A stretch of 34,152 nt of DNA from Gammaproteobacteria bacterium (GTDB lineage Bacteria; Pseudomonadota; Gammaproteobacteria; Steroidobacterales; Woeseiaceae), in the NCBI GenBank assembly GCA_030429005.1, contig JAUIDP010000030.1:1-34152 (forward strand), given 5' to 3'. The notes beneath the pieces were generated by a model. That model did no database searches. It saw only the letters and a list, made by a program, of their open reading frames with translations, and was not told the origin of the DNA. The position numbers and the translations under genes are program-made. The stretch's first letter is position 1; every line of letters starts with the position of its first letter. Of the stretch, positions 17,184 through 26,221 are shown piece after piece.

Positions 17184-18508
17184 GTGACACCGTTTCCGGT
17201 GCGCGCCTGCGGGCAACAGCCGCCCGGGTAGTCGACAGCGTCGTCACCGGCGGACGCTCGCTGGATCGGGCACTGGCCGAGCACGAGTCCGCGGTCGCCG
17301 TGCGTGACCGGGCACTCTTGAGGAATCTCTGCTACGGCACCTTGCGATTTCACTGGCACCTGCAGGCGTGGATCGATGCGTTGCTGGCGCGGCCACTGAA
17401 GTCGCGCGACAGCGGCATCAACCAGCTGCTTGCTGTGGGCCTCTACCAGTTAAGCGACACACGGATTCCGGACCATGCCGTCGTTTCCGAAACCGTGGAA
17501 GCAGCGCGGCAATTACGCCGACCGAAACTGGCCGGGCTCGTCAATGCCATCCTGCGGCGCTTCCTGCGCGAACGCGACAGCGAGTTGCCGGCGCTGGACG
17601 AGGCGGCGACGTACGATCATCCGCAATGGCTGATCGACAGCCTGCGTTCAGACTGGCCCGATGACTGGCAAGCCATCCTGGCAGCCAACAATGACCGCGC
17701 GCCGATGTGGCTGCGCGTCAACGCACAACACGGAACTGCGGCACAATACCTGCAACGCCTGCAGGCGGATGACATCCACGCCGAGCTGCAGCCCGGTGTG
17801 CCGCATGCGCTGCGGCTGACAGAGCCGCGGGCGGTCGAGCAACTGCCCGGGTTCTCTGCAGGGCAGGTTTCTGTGCAGGATGCCGCGGCCCAGCTGGCGG
17901 CGCCGTGGCTATTGCAGCATGCGAAGGGTCGCATACTCGATGCCTGCGCTGCGCCCGGCGGCAAGAGCGGGCATCTGCTGGAGATCGGTGGTTCCGGCAT
18001 CGAACTCACCTGCCTCGACAGCGATGCCGGGCGCCTGCAGGACGCTCTGAACAACCTCGAGCGGCTGCAGTTGCGGGCAACTGTCTGCAACGGCGATGCG
18101 TCGAATCCGTCCGGGTGGTGGGACCAGCGGCCGTTTGCGGGCATCCTGCTGGATGCGCCGTGTTCGGCCAGCGGTGTCATTCGCCGGCATCCGGACATCA
18201 AGCACCTGCGACGCCACGCTGACATTGCCAGGCTGGCAGAGACCCAGTTCGCGATCCTGGCGGCCCTCTGGGCAACCCTGGAACGCGGCGGGCGCCTGCT
18301 GTACGTCACGTGTTCCGTGCTGTCGGCCGAGAACGACCGGGTTGTCGGGCGGTTTCTCGAGGCGACGCCGGATGCCCGCGAAATCGATTTGTTGCAAAAT
18401 AACAACATCCGCGATCTAATGCGTAGCAAGGTTTGCGGCGTCCAGGTTCTGCCCGGTACCGCGGGCATGGACGGCTTCTACTTTGCCTGCCTGGAAAAGG
18501 TCTCTTAA
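17180..18508 (+). CDS. rsmB: 16S rRNA (cytosine-967-C5) methyltransferase
   Basis: Methylates C967 of 16S rRNA with S-adenosylmethionine. The N-terminal NusB-like domain (about 1-130, with RALLRNLCYGTLR and VNAILRRFLR) is followed by the SAM-binding fold: DACAAPGGKSGHLLE (254-268), DAPCSASGVIRRHPDIK (325-341), and YVTCSVLSAEN (375-385). The two functional cysteines of this family are C328 and C378. The start is GTG, overlapping the fmt stop. Length of 442 aa fits (E. coli 429). Confidence 0.96.
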   Translation: MSDTVSGARLRATAARVVDSVVTGGRSLDRALAEHESAVAVRDRALLRNLCYGTLRFHWHLQAWIDALLARPLKSRDSGINQLLAVGLYQLSDTRIPDHAVVSETVEAARQLRRPKLAGLVNAILRRFLRERDSELPALDEAATYDHPQWLIDSLRSDWPDDWQAILAANNDRAPMWLRVNAQHGTAAQYLQRLQADDIHAELQPGVPHALRLTEPRAVEQLPGFSAGQVSVQDAAAQLAAPWLLQHAKGRILDACAAPGGKSGHLLEIGGSGIELTCLDSDAGRLQDALNNLERLQLRATVCNGDASNPSGWWDQRPFAGILLDAPCSASGVIRRHPDIKHLRRHADIARLAETQFAILAALWATLERGGRLLYVTCSVLSAENDRVVGRFLEATPDAREIDLLQNNNIRDLMRSKVCGVQVLPGTAGMDGFYFACLEKVS

Positions 18509-18520
18509 CAAGAAAACCCG

Positions 18521-19147
18521 ATGTCTCAACTGTTTATTAAAGCTTCCCCGGGGGTCGGCCGACGTCTTCGCCGGGCGCCGGTACTGCTGCTGGTGGCATT
18601 GCTCGCCGGTGCTGCGGGTATGCAGGAGGCGATGGCGCAGGACGAGGAAGACCGTGCGGGTTATTTCGAGATTCGCTCGGCCGAATCGCAGCTGATCGAA
18701 GGCGTGCACAACCTGGATGCGCGCATGCAGCTGGTCCTGAGTTCGGAGGCGCTGCGGGCACTGTCCAGCGGTTTCACGCTGACGATTGAGCTGCAGGTGC
18801 AGCTGATCCGGGTCCGGCGCTGGTATCTCGACGACCTCGAAGCAGAGCTTGCCGTTCGATACGAACTCGAATATCACCCGCTGTCGCAGCGTTACATCGT
18901 GCGCAACCTGAACAGTGGTGAACAGGACTCGTTCGCCACGTTGTATTCCGCGCTGAACAACCTTGGCCGGGTCCAGGAACTGCCATTGATCGATGATGCC
19001 GTACTGCAGGACGACAGCGACTACCGGATCCGCGCCCGTGCGGTGTTGCAGACCCGTCAATATTCCGCCCCGATTCGCATGCTGTTCTTCTGGCGCGGGG
19101 AGTGGCAACTCGAGAGTGACTGGTACGAATGGAAACTCGGTCGATAA
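18521..19147 (+). CDS. DUF4390 exported protein
   Basis: The 208-aa product has a basic start, a hydrophobic segment at about 20-38 ending in AMA (likely signal cleavage), and a beta-rich remainder with VRRWYLDDLEAEL, YELEYHPLSQRYIVRNLNSG and MLFFWRGEWQLESDWYEW. These features and the position between rsmB and an NtrY-like kinase match DUF4390. Function is unknown. Its end overlaps the kinase gene by 19 bases, so the two are coupled; a periplasmic partner or input for the kinase is plausible inference. Confidence 0.88.
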   Translation: MSQLFIKASPGVGRRLRRAPVLLLVALLAGAAGMQEAMAQDEEDRAGYFEIRSAESQLIEGVHNLDARMQLVLSSEALRALSSGFTLTIELQVQLIRVRRWYLDDLEAELAVRYELEYHPLSQRYIVRNLNSGEQDSFATLYSALNNLGRVQELPLIDDAVLQDDSDYRIRARAVLQTRQYSAPIRMLFFWRGEWQLESDWYEWKLGR

Positions 19148-21351
19148 AGCGGGTTTTTTATACGCTGCTGGCCGCGCTCGGCGTCGGCACGGTCGTCGTC
19201 GCTGTATTCCTGCTGAGCCTGACGGCGCAGAACTCGAACGATTTCGACCGCCTCCAGGATGTCATCGTTGCCATCAACATTGCCGGCATATTCCTGTTGT
19301 TCACATTGCTGGTGGGCAATCTCGCACGGCTCTGGCGCGACTACCGCACGCATGTGCCGGGTGCGCGCCTTAAAGCACGCATGGTCGGCATGTTCGTCAC
19401 GCTGGCAGTCCTGCCGTTGATCGTCGTGTTCTATTTCTCGCTGCAGTTCATCAACCGCGGCATCGACTCGTGGTTTAACGTCGAGGTTGAAGAGGGTATG
19501 GAGAATGCATTGCAGTTGAGCCAGGCGGCGCTGTCGATGCAGGTTCGCCAGCACCTGAATTCAACCCAGCAAATCGCGCAACAGCTGGCGCGCGGCGAGG
19601 AGCGGCAGCGCGTGTTCGAGCTGAGTATGCTGCGCCGGGAAAGCGGCGCCAGCGAGATTACGATCTATGGCAGCAACAACCGGATTCTTGCCACCAGTTC
19701 GGCCAGCCCGCAGGCGGAGCTGCCGAAAGGACTCACAGAAGAGGTGTTGTTGCAGTTGCAGCAGGGGCGGCCGTACGTGGCACTGGACCCCGAGGGCTAC
19801 ATCGTGCGAACGGCTGTGCTGTTCCACGTCAGCGGGCGTGCAGAACCGATTGGTGTTCTGCAGGCACATTTTCCGATTACCGAACGCCTGGCACGCATGG
19901 CGGAAAGCGTCGATTCGTCCTACCTCGGCTACCAGCGCATGCTGTACCTGCGCGAGCCACTGAAGGAAACGCTGTCGCTGACGCTGGCGATCATCTTCAT
20001 GCTCAGCCTGCTCGCCGCCGTGTACGGTGCGTTCGTGCTGGCGCGCCGCCTCGTTGCGCCGATCCAGGACCTCGTCGCGGGTACGCGGGCTGTCGCCGAG
20101 GGTGACTTCGATACGCGCCTGCCCAAACCGACGCGCGATGAAATCGGCTTCTTGATCAACTCGTTCAATGACATGACGCAGCGCCTGGCGTCGGCGCGGC
20201 GCGAGGCCAGCTTGTCGCAAGCGCTGGTCGAGGCGGAGCGCACCAACCTGGAGGTGATCCTGGCGCGCCTGTCGACCGGCGTCGTGGCGCTGGAGGCGGA
20301 TATGCGAATCCGTACGGCCAATGAGGCCTCCGGTGCCATCCTCGACGTCGAGCTGGAAGGACGTGCCGGTGAGAACCTGCTGGATGTTGCGAAAGGCGAG
20401 CCGTTGCTCGAGCAGTTTGTCGACGTTGCCCAGGTGCATCTCGGCGCGGGCGAAACCGAATGGCGCGAACAGGTGGTACTGCGCGGCGAAACCGGGCGCC
20501 GCATCCTGACCTGTGCCTGTACCGCGTTGCCGGGTGAAGACGGCCAGACGGCCGGCTACGTTATCGTCTTCGACGACATTACTGCACTGCTGCAGGCGCA
20601 ACGCGATGCGGCCTGGGGCGAGGTGGCGCGTCGGCTTGCTCACGAGATCAAGAATCCGTTAACGCCGATCCAGTTGTCGGCGGAGAGGATGCGCAGGAAA
20701 TACCTGCGGGCGATGGATCACGAAGATGCCGAGGTCCTCGATCGTGCGACTCACACGATCGTGCAACAGGTCGAAGCCATGAAGGAAATGGTCAATGCCT
20801 TCAGCGACTATGCGCGGGCGCCGGACATGGAGATTGGCCTGTTCAGCATGCACAAACTGGTCTCCGAAGTCGTCGACATGTACCGGGCGCAGGCAATCGG
20901 TGTCGAGATCGTGCTGACGTCGGACCCGGGCATGCCGATGATCGAGGCCGACATGGGCCGGGTGCGGCAAATCCTGCACAACCTGCTGCGCAACTCGGTT
21001 GAGGCGCTGGAGAATACGGAGAACGGCAAGATCGACGTTCAGGTCAGTGTCGCCGAGGTGGACTACATTGACATCATGCAGATCAAGGTCGAAGACAACG
21101 GGCCGGGTTTCGAAGAAAGTTCGCTGAACCAGGTGTTCGACCCGTATGTAACAAGCAAGCCCAAGGGCACTGGCCTCGGCCTCGCGATCGTCAAGAAACT
21201 GGTCGAGGAACACGTTGGATCGATTCGCGCCTATAACCGCAGCAGCGGCGGTGCGGTTATCAGCATCAGACTGCCGCTGACAGAGGCAGCACGTGAAGCA
21301 ATCATTGCACAGGCACCGGCGCGTGCCGAACAAAGGAGGGAACTGGCATGA
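19129..21351 (+). CDS. NtrY-like membrane sensor histidine kinase
   Basis: Two-component sensor (740 aa). Membrane segments lie at about 8-30, 45-65, 87-107 and 280-302, with a periplasmic sensing region at about 108-279. A HAMP domain follows at about 303-355, then a PAS domain (about 370-485). The phosphoacceptor is H505 in RRLAHEIKNPLTPIQLS. The ATPase domain has the N box around N622 (LLRNSVEALEN), G1 DNGPG (656-660) and G2 GTGLGL (680-685). The order is that of NtrY. It overlaps both the DUF4390 gene and the ntrX-like gene (4 bases), so all three form one unit. The signal is unknown; NtrY relatives respond to nitrogen status or redox and envelope conditions. Confidence 0.94.
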   Translation: METRSIKRVFYTLLAALGVGTVVVAVFLLSLTAQNSNDFDRLQDVIVAINIAGIFLLFTLLVGNLARLWRDYRTHVPGARLKARMVGMFVTLAVLPLIVVFYFSLQFINRGIDSWFNVEVEEGMENALQLSQAALSMQVRQHLNSTQQIAQQLARGEERQRVFELSMLRRESGASEITIYGSNNRILATSSASPQAELPKGLTEEVLLQLQQGRPYVALDPEGYIVRTAVLFHVSGRAEPIGVLQAHFPITERLARMAESVDSSYLGYQRMLYLREPLKETLSLTLAIIFMLSLLAAVYGAFVLARRLVAPIQDLVAGTRAVAEGDFDTRLPKPTRDEIGFLINSFNDMTQRLASARREASLSQALVEAERTNLEVILARLSTGVVALEADMRIRTANEASGAILDVELEGRAGENLLDVAKGEPLLEQFVDVAQVHLGAGETEWREQVVLRGETGRRILTCACTALPGEDGQTAGYVIVFDDITALLQAQRDAAWGEVARRLAHEIKNPLTPIQLSAERMRRKYLRAMDHEDAEVLDRATHTIVQQVEAMKEMVNAFSDYARAPDMEIGLFSMHKLVSEVVDMYRAQAIGVEIVLTSDPGMPMIEADMGRVRQILHNLLRNSVEALENTENGKIDVQVSVAEVDYIDIMQIKVEDNGPGFEESSLNQVFDPYVTSKPKGTGLGLAIVKKLVEEHVGSIRAYNRSSGGAVISIRLPLTEAAREAIIAQAPARAEQRRELA

Positions 21352-22715
21352 GTAATTCTCATGTGCTGGTCGTGGATGACGAAGCGGACATCCGCGCGCT
21401 CATCCAGGACATCTTGTCGGACGAAGGCTACGGCGTCACGGTGGCAGCCGATGCGAAGGAGGCGCGCGCTGCGCGGGACGACAAGAATTTTGACCTGATC
21501 CTGCTGGATATCTGGATGCCGGATACCGATGGCATCACGTTGCTTCGCGAATGGTCCGACGGCGGCGACCTGAAGTCGCCGGTTGTCATCATGTCCGGCC
21601 ATGGCACGGTGGATACCGCCGTGGAGGCAACGCGCCTTGGTGCATTCGATTTCGTCGAGAAGCCGTTATCGTTAGCCAAGTTGCTGCGTACCGTGGAAGC
21701 TGCGCTGGACTCGACGGAAAAACAGGCGGCTTCGGCACGCACGATGTTGCCGTCGCTGCTGGCGCCTGTTGGCCGCAGCAAGCTCATGCAGGGCCTGCGC
21801 GACAAGGTGCAGCAATATGCACGCCACGACGCGCCGGTGCTGTTGACCGGTGAACCGGGCAGCGGCCGCAGCGCTTTTGCCCGTTACCTGCACGCTCTGA
21901 GCAATCGCTCGGAAGAACCGCTCGTGAACCTGACTGCGGCATCGCTGACCGACAGCAATGCCGAGGAGCAGCTGCTCGGCAGCGAGGTGGGTGGCGAAAT
22001 CCATCCCGGCGCATTCGAGCGGGCGGCCGGTGGCACGTTGTTGCTGGATGAATTGACCGATCTCGGCGAGGCCGCGCAGAAAATCCTGTTAGCGGTACTC
22101 GAGGAGCGGAAGATCCAGCGTGTGGGCGGTGCAGAGAAACTGCGCCTGGACGCACGCATCGTAGCGACCGCGGGAACAGACTTGGAGAGTGCCGTGGAAA
22201 GCGGCCGGCTGCGCCGGGACGTTGTGTCGCATATCAGTGTGCTGTCGCTACGCGTGCCGCCGCTCCGGGAATACGCCGAGGATGTGCCGGAGTTGCTGAC
22301 CTACTACGTCGACAAGTTGGTCGACGCCGAAGGCCTGTCATTTCGGCGCTTCAGCGTTGCCGCGCAAAACCGGCTGCGCAACTACCCGTGGCCGGACAAT
22401 GTTCGCGAACTCAAGAACCTGGTGCGGCGACTGCTGCTGGCCGGTGATGAAGGTGATATCACGCTGGAAGACGTGGAGGCGGAGCTGGACCCCGGTAAGG
22501 CAGCGGATGAACCGCTGGTCAAGCAGGACCTGCTGTCACTGCCGCTGCGCGAGGCCCGCGAACAGTTCGAACGCGCCTACCTGCAACAACAGCTGGTACT
22601 GTGCGACGGCAAGGTCGGGCAACTGGCCAAGCGCGTCGGCATGGAACGCACCCACCTGTACCGCAAACTGCGAACACTGGGCGTGGACTTCAAGTCCGTA
22701 ACCACCGACGACTAA
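21348..22715 (+). CDS. NtrX-like response regulator with degenerate AAA+ domain
   Basis: Response regulator of the NtrC/NtrX class (455 aa). The receiver domain (about 1-120) has phosphoacceptor D54 (LLDIWMP) and K105. The AAA+ domain (about 140-380) has a Walker A-like GEPGSGRS at 168-175 where Arg174 replaces the usual Lys. Walker B is intact (LLLDEL, D234 and E235), as is the WPDNVRELKN segment (348-357). The sigma-54 contact motif GAFTGA is absent: the matching stretch reads GSEVGGEIHPGAF. A Fis-type helix-turn-helix closes the protein (about 405-447). It therefore probably does not activate sigma-54 promoters and may act by DNA binding alone. Its TAA coincides with the first bases of the unit-B repeat. 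Confidence 0.93.
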   Translation: MSNSHVLVVDDEADIRALIQDILSDEGYGVTVAADAKEARAARDDKNFDLILLDIWMPDTDGITLLREWSDGGDLKSPVVIMSGHGTVDTAVEATRLGAFDFVEKPLSLAKLLRTVEAALDSTEKQAASARTMLPSLLAPVGRSKLMQGLRDKVQQYARHDAPVLLTGEPGSGRSAFARYLHALSNRSEEPLVNLTAASLTDSNAEEQLLGSEVGGEIHPGAFERAAGGTLLLDELTDLGEAAQKILLAVLEERKIQRVGGAEKLRLDARIVATAGTDLESAVESGRLRRDVVSHISVLSLRVPPLREYAEDVPELLTYYVDKLVDAEGLSFRRFSVAAQNRLRNYPWPDNVRELKNLVRRLLLAGDEGDITLEDVEAELDPGKAADEPLVKQDLLSLPLREAREQFERAYLQQQLVLCDGKVGQLAKRVGMERTHLYRKLRTLGVDFKSVTTDD

Positions 22716-22820
22716 AAAAACCCATGACAAAAAAATCGTGACAGTTACTACTTACACCTTTTTAGAAGCCCAAAAAGGTGTAAGTAGTAACTGTCACGAT
22801 TTTTTTGTCACGGGTTTTTT
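22715..22820. repeat. Unit-B inverted repeat; bidirectional hairpin between convergent genes
   Basis: Arms of 49 bases (22715-22763 and 22772-22820) with a single mismatch and an 8-base loop. The core GTGACAGTTACTACTTACA is shared with the repeat at 34007-34142. Flanking A and T runs make it a terminator in both directions for the ntrX-like and CapA genes. It overlaps both stop codons: the ntrX-like TAA ends at 22715 and the CapA TGA is at 22808-22810, inside the right arm. Length and perfection exceed an ordinary terminator, so this reads as a dispersed REP-like element. Confidence 0.88.
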
Positions 22821-23866
22821 AGTAATTTGCCGTCGGGCTTGAAGAGCAGGCCCGGGTTGCCGAAGTCTTCGAAACTCAGGCCGCGGATCAGGTTGAGTGC
22901 GCGTTGTTTCTCGTCAATGCGCGGTCCGCCCGGGCGGACCTGGACTGTCGAGATGATTTCGCCTTCGACGAAACGGCCGTCGGCATCGAGTGTTGCCAGC
23001 AGGATCGGTGCGATGCCCTTGGCGCCTGCTACGCTGATACCGAAGTAAGTTGCGAAGTTGCCGAGGCTGTAGGCAATCAGGCGGTCCTTGTACAGTTCCA
23101 TGCCGCGCACGACATGCGGACCGTGACCGAGTACCAGGTCGGCCCCGGCGTCGACGACGCTGCGCGAGAAGCGTGCAACATCGCCGCGGGGTTCACCGTA
23201 GTATTCCTCTTCCGCGAACGGTACGTGCATGACGTCGGCACCCTCGGCGCCGCCATGAAATGTCACGATGACGATGTCGTGTGTCGCCGCAAAACCGGCC
23301 ACTGTCTGCACGGCCAGCTCATAGTCGTGCAGCAGGTTGGACTTTTGCGTGACGGCGTAAGCCAGCACCGCGATCTTTCGTCCCTGCTGCTCAAAAGAGG
23401 CGAACTCCCCCTCGCGCCCGGAATGGTGGATGCCGGCTGCATCGAGCGCCGCCATCGTCGCCGTGCGGCCTTCCTCACCAAAATCGCGTGCGTGGTTATT
23501 GGCAACGCTGAGCACGTCGAAGCCCGCGTTGCGGTAGTGCTGTGCATAGCGCGCCGGCGAACGAAACAGGTAGCAGGAGTCGAGGCTCTTGCACTCCTTT
23601 AACGGTGTACCGCCGTCAATCAGCGTGCCTTCGAGGTTGCCGATCGCAATGTCTGCCGCCGACAGTATCGGCGTCACCTCGGCGAACATACCGGCGCCGT
23701 CGTCGTCCGGCAGGTGATTGCGCGGGTAGTCGGTGCCGATCATCATGTCACCAACGGCGGCGATGCGGATCCGTACCGCTTCGCTTGCACCATCGGTGTC
23801 CGCGAGGCTGCCGGTACCCGCCAGCAGCGCGCCGAGGACGAACAGCGGGTAGCCGCACCTAGTCAC
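22808..23866 (-). CDS. CapA-family metallophosphatase-like protein
   Basis: Exported protein (352 aa) of the PGA_cap/CapA family, related to the poly-gamma-glutamate capsule protein CapA. A signal peptide occupies about 1-22. Metallophosphatase-like motifs are GDMMIG (39-44), GNLEG (76-80), ANNHARDFG (122-130), FHGGAE and GHGPHVV. No pgsB/capB or capC partner is present, so a capsule role is not supported; a general envelope hydrolase is possible. Its last residues and stop codon fall in the right arm of the unit-B repeat. Its start overlaps the SPOR gene by 8 bases, placing it at the end of the priA-argS-SPOR run, where hslVU is found in many relatives. Confidence 0.88.
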   Translation of the reverse strand: MTRCGYPLFVLGALLAGTGSLADTDGASEAVRIRIAAVGDMMIGTDYPRNHLPDDDGAGMFAEVTPILSAADIAIGNLEGTLIDGGTPLKECKSLDSCYLFRSPARYAQHYRNAGFDVLSVANNHARDFGEEGRTATMAALDAAGIHHSGREGEFASFEQQGRKIAVLAYAVTQKSNLLHDYELAVQTVAGFAATHDIVIVTFHGGAEGADVMHVPFAEEEYYGEPRGDVARFSRSVVDAGADLVLGHGPHVVRGMELYKDRLIAYSLGNFATYFGISVAGAKGIAPILLATLDADGRFVEGEIISTVQVRPGGPRIDEKQRALNLIRGLSFEDFGNPGLLFKPDGKLLKNP

Positions 23867-24455
23867 TGAGCCGGATTCTCAGGACATCGATCTTCGCGGC
23901 GCGCAGGCGACTGCGCAACAGGTTGAGTTCGTCGAGATCGTTGGTGGGGCCGATATAGACGCGATGGTATTCGCGCTCGTTGACCGTCACGCGCTGGATG
24001 TGCGACTCGATGCCTTGTAGCGCAAGCTCGGCGCGGCGGCGGTCGGCATCCGTGTTCGTCGAGAACGATCCGGCCTGCAGAACGTAGGTGCCGGGCTCGA
24101 CGATTGCCGCAGGTTGCACATCTTCAGTCGTCGTCGGGGCTTTCTCCGGTACGACAAACTCGGCCGCCGGCAGCAGGTCATAGAACGTGAATCGCTTTTC
24201 CTTCTCCTCGGCGGGTTCGGGTTCCGGGTCGGCGGACGCGCTCGGCGGCATTGCCGATTCGCCATTGTCATCCACGGCGCTGGGAGCCGCAGCAGGAACC
24301 GGGCGCGCAGGTTCGCTGTCCTTGACGTAGATCGCAAATGCCACGGACAGCCCGATTGCCAGGCCGAAAAGCATCCACAGCCAGCCCGGATAACCCGCCT
24401 GGGACTGTGGCGGCGGGCGCCTGCGTTTGCCAGAGCGCTTTTTGCGCTGCGCCAC
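23859..24455 (-). CDS. SPOR-domain membrane protein (FtsN-like)
   Basis: Bitopic inner-membrane protein (198 aa). A strongly basic cytoplasmic start (RKKRSGKRRR) leads to one membrane segment at about 24-44. An acidic Pro/Ala/Glu-rich linker follows, then a C-terminal SPOR domain (about 122-198, YVLQAGSFST through VYIGPTNDLDELNLLRSRL) that binds denuded septal peptidoglycan. Architecture and position after argS agree with the FtsN-like proteins of Pseudomonas and relatives. The start is GTG and overlaps the argS TAG. A role in cell division is likely, though it is shorter than E. coli FtsN. Confidence 0.9.
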   Translation of the reverse strand: MAQRKKRSGKRRRPPPQSQAGYPGWLWMLFGLAIGLSVAFAIYVKDSEPARPVPAAAPSAVDDNGESAMPPSASADPEPEPAEEKEKRFTFYDLLPAAEFVVPEKAPTTTEDVQPAAIVEPGTYVLQAGSFSTNTDADRRRAELALQGIESHIQRVTVNEREYHRVYIGPTNDLDELNLLRSRLRAAKIDVLRIRLSD

Positions 24456-26203
24456 TACATCTGCTCCGGCGCCGTGACGCCGAGGATGTCGAGGCCGTTC
24501 GCCAATACGACACGGGTCGCCGCGATCAGCGTGAGCCGCGCATCGCGCAATTTCGCGTCGTCAACGATGAAGGCGTGTGCGTTGTAGTAGGAGTGGAAGT
24601 CGTTGGCGAGATCGCGCAGGTAGTGCACCAGGTGCTGCGGTGCGCGGTTGCTGGCGGCCAACTCGATGATTTCCGGGTAACGGCTCAGGGACGTCATCAG
24701 CGTTTTTTCCTGCGGCTCGACCAGGGCAGCCAGGCTGGCCTCGCCGTTCGCTGCGTCATGCGCCAGGGATTTTTCCGTGAGTTGGCGGAAGACGCTGGCG
24801 ATGCGCGCGTGTGCGTACTGGATGTAGTACACCGGGTTGTCATTCGAGCGGCTCTTGGCCAGTTCGAGATCGAACTCCAGGTGCTGGTCGTGCGAACGCA
24901 TGACGTAGAAAAAACGCGCGGCATCATTGCCGACTTCCTCGCGCAGGTCACGCAGCGTGACAAACTCGCCTGAGCGCGTGGACATCTGCGCTTTTTCACC
25001 GCCGCGATACAACGCGACGAACTGCATCAGCTCAACTTCCAGGCTGTCGGCCTCGTAGCCCATCGCCGTCAGGCCCGCCCGCACCCGCGCGACATAGCCA
25101 TGATGGTCGGAGCCGAGGATGTCGATCAGGTGATCGTAACCGCGCTGGCGCTTGTCGAAGTGATAAGCAATGTCTGATGCAAAGTAGGTTTTGACGCCAT
25201 TGTCACGAATGACCACGCGGTCTTTCTCGTCACCGAACTGCTCAGCGCGGAACCAGGTAGCACCGTCCTGCACGTACAGCATGCCCCGCTCTTCGAGCAC
25301 GGCCAGCGCGGCGTCGATACGATCGGATTTCGTCAGCGACTGCTCCGAATACCAGCGGTCGAAGGTCACGCCGAACTCGGCGAGATCGTTCTCGATGTCC
25401 TGGCGAATCGACTCGAGGGCCTGTTGCCGGACGTGGTCGAACCCGGCTTCGCCGAGAAGCGCCCTGGCACGTGCGACCAGCGCATCGACATGCGCATCGG
25501 TTTCCCCGGGTGCGTCGGCCGGCACGCCGTTCAGCAGCTGGTCCGCATCGACGGTGACGATACCCGTAGTGTCGATCGCGGCAGCGATGTCGCGAATGTA
25601 TTCACCGCGGTAGCCGCCGTACGGAAATTTGATTTCCGTGCCCTGTGCTTCCAGCCAGCGCAGCCAGACACTGAGACCGAGGATGTCCATCTGCCGGCCG
25701 GCGTCATTGACGTAGTACTCGCGGTCGACGTCAAAGCCCGCGGCTTCCAGCAGGTTGCCGACGGTAGCTCCGTAGGCACCATGGCGACCGTGCCCGACAT
25801 GCAGCGGCCCGGTGGGGTTGGCCGAGACAAATTCCAGCAAAATCTTCGGCGTCGCGCGTTGCGGCTGGCGGCCGTAGCCGGAGCCCTGTTCGATGATCGA
25901 GCGGACTTCGGCATGAAAGGCCGACGGGCTCAGGTGAAAATTGATGAATCCGGGACCGGCGATGTCGACTTTGTCCACCTCGTCGCTGGCAGGGAGTGCA
26001 GCGACGATCCTGGCCGCCAGTTCGCGGGGGTTCGACTTTGCCGCCTTTGCCAGGCGCATGGCGACATTCGACGCAAAATCGCCGTGGCTGGCATCGCGCG
26101 TGCGTTCAACGGTTGTTTCGAGCGCGAGCTCCGTGCTTGCTTCGGCCAGTTCGGGCAGGGCCGCGAGCGCGTCCTGGACAGATCGAGTGATTATGGTCTT
26201 CAT
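24455..26203 (-). CDS. argS: Arginyl-tRNA synthetase
   Basis: Class I aminoacyl-tRNA synthetase (582 aa) charging tRNA-Arg. The N-terminal additional domain (about 1-110) precedes the HIGH-type motif HVGH (135-138) in NPTGPLHVGHGRHGA. The KMSK signature is replaced by AQMSTRSGE (QMSTR, 406-410), as in Pseudomonas-type ArgS. The anticodon-binding DALR domain lies at the end (NPVYYIQYAHARIASVF). It begins 18 bases after priA and ends on the SPOR start, so priA-argS-SPOR-CapA is one operon. Confidence 0.97.
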   Translation of the reverse strand: MKTIITRSVQDALAALPELAEASTELALETTVERTRDASHGDFASNVAMRLAKAAKSNPRELAARIVAALPASDEVDKVDIAGPGFINFHLSPSAFHAEVRSIIEQGSGYGRQPQRATPKILLEFVSANPTGPLHVGHGRHGAYGATVGNLLEAAGFDVDREYYVNDAGRQMDILGLSVWLRWLEAQGTEIKFPYGGYRGEYIRDIAAAIDTTGIVTVDADQLLNGVPADAPGETDAHVDALVARARALLGEAGFDHVRQQALESIRQDIENDLAEFGVTFDRWYSEQSLTKSDRIDAALAVLEERGMLYVQDGATWFRAEQFGDEKDRVVIRDNGVKTYFASDIAYHFDKRQRGYDHLIDILGSDHHGYVARVRAGLTAMGYEADSLEVELMQFVALYRGGEKAQMSTRSGEFVTLRDLREEVGNDAARFFYVMRSHDQHLEFDLELAKSRSNDNPVYYIQYAHARIASVFRQLTEKSLAHDAANGEASLAALVEPQEKTLMTSLSRYPEIIELAASNRAPQHLVHYLRDLANDFHSYYNAHAFIVDDAKLRDARLTLIAATRVVLANGLDILGVTAPEQM

Positions 26204-26221
26204 CGGGGTGGCGATTCTACA

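Noticed and set aside
22808..23866. CapA as evidence for a poly-gamma-glutamate capsule locus
   Set aside because: No synthetase or transporter partner genes are present, and CapA-family domains occur widely outside capsule loci.
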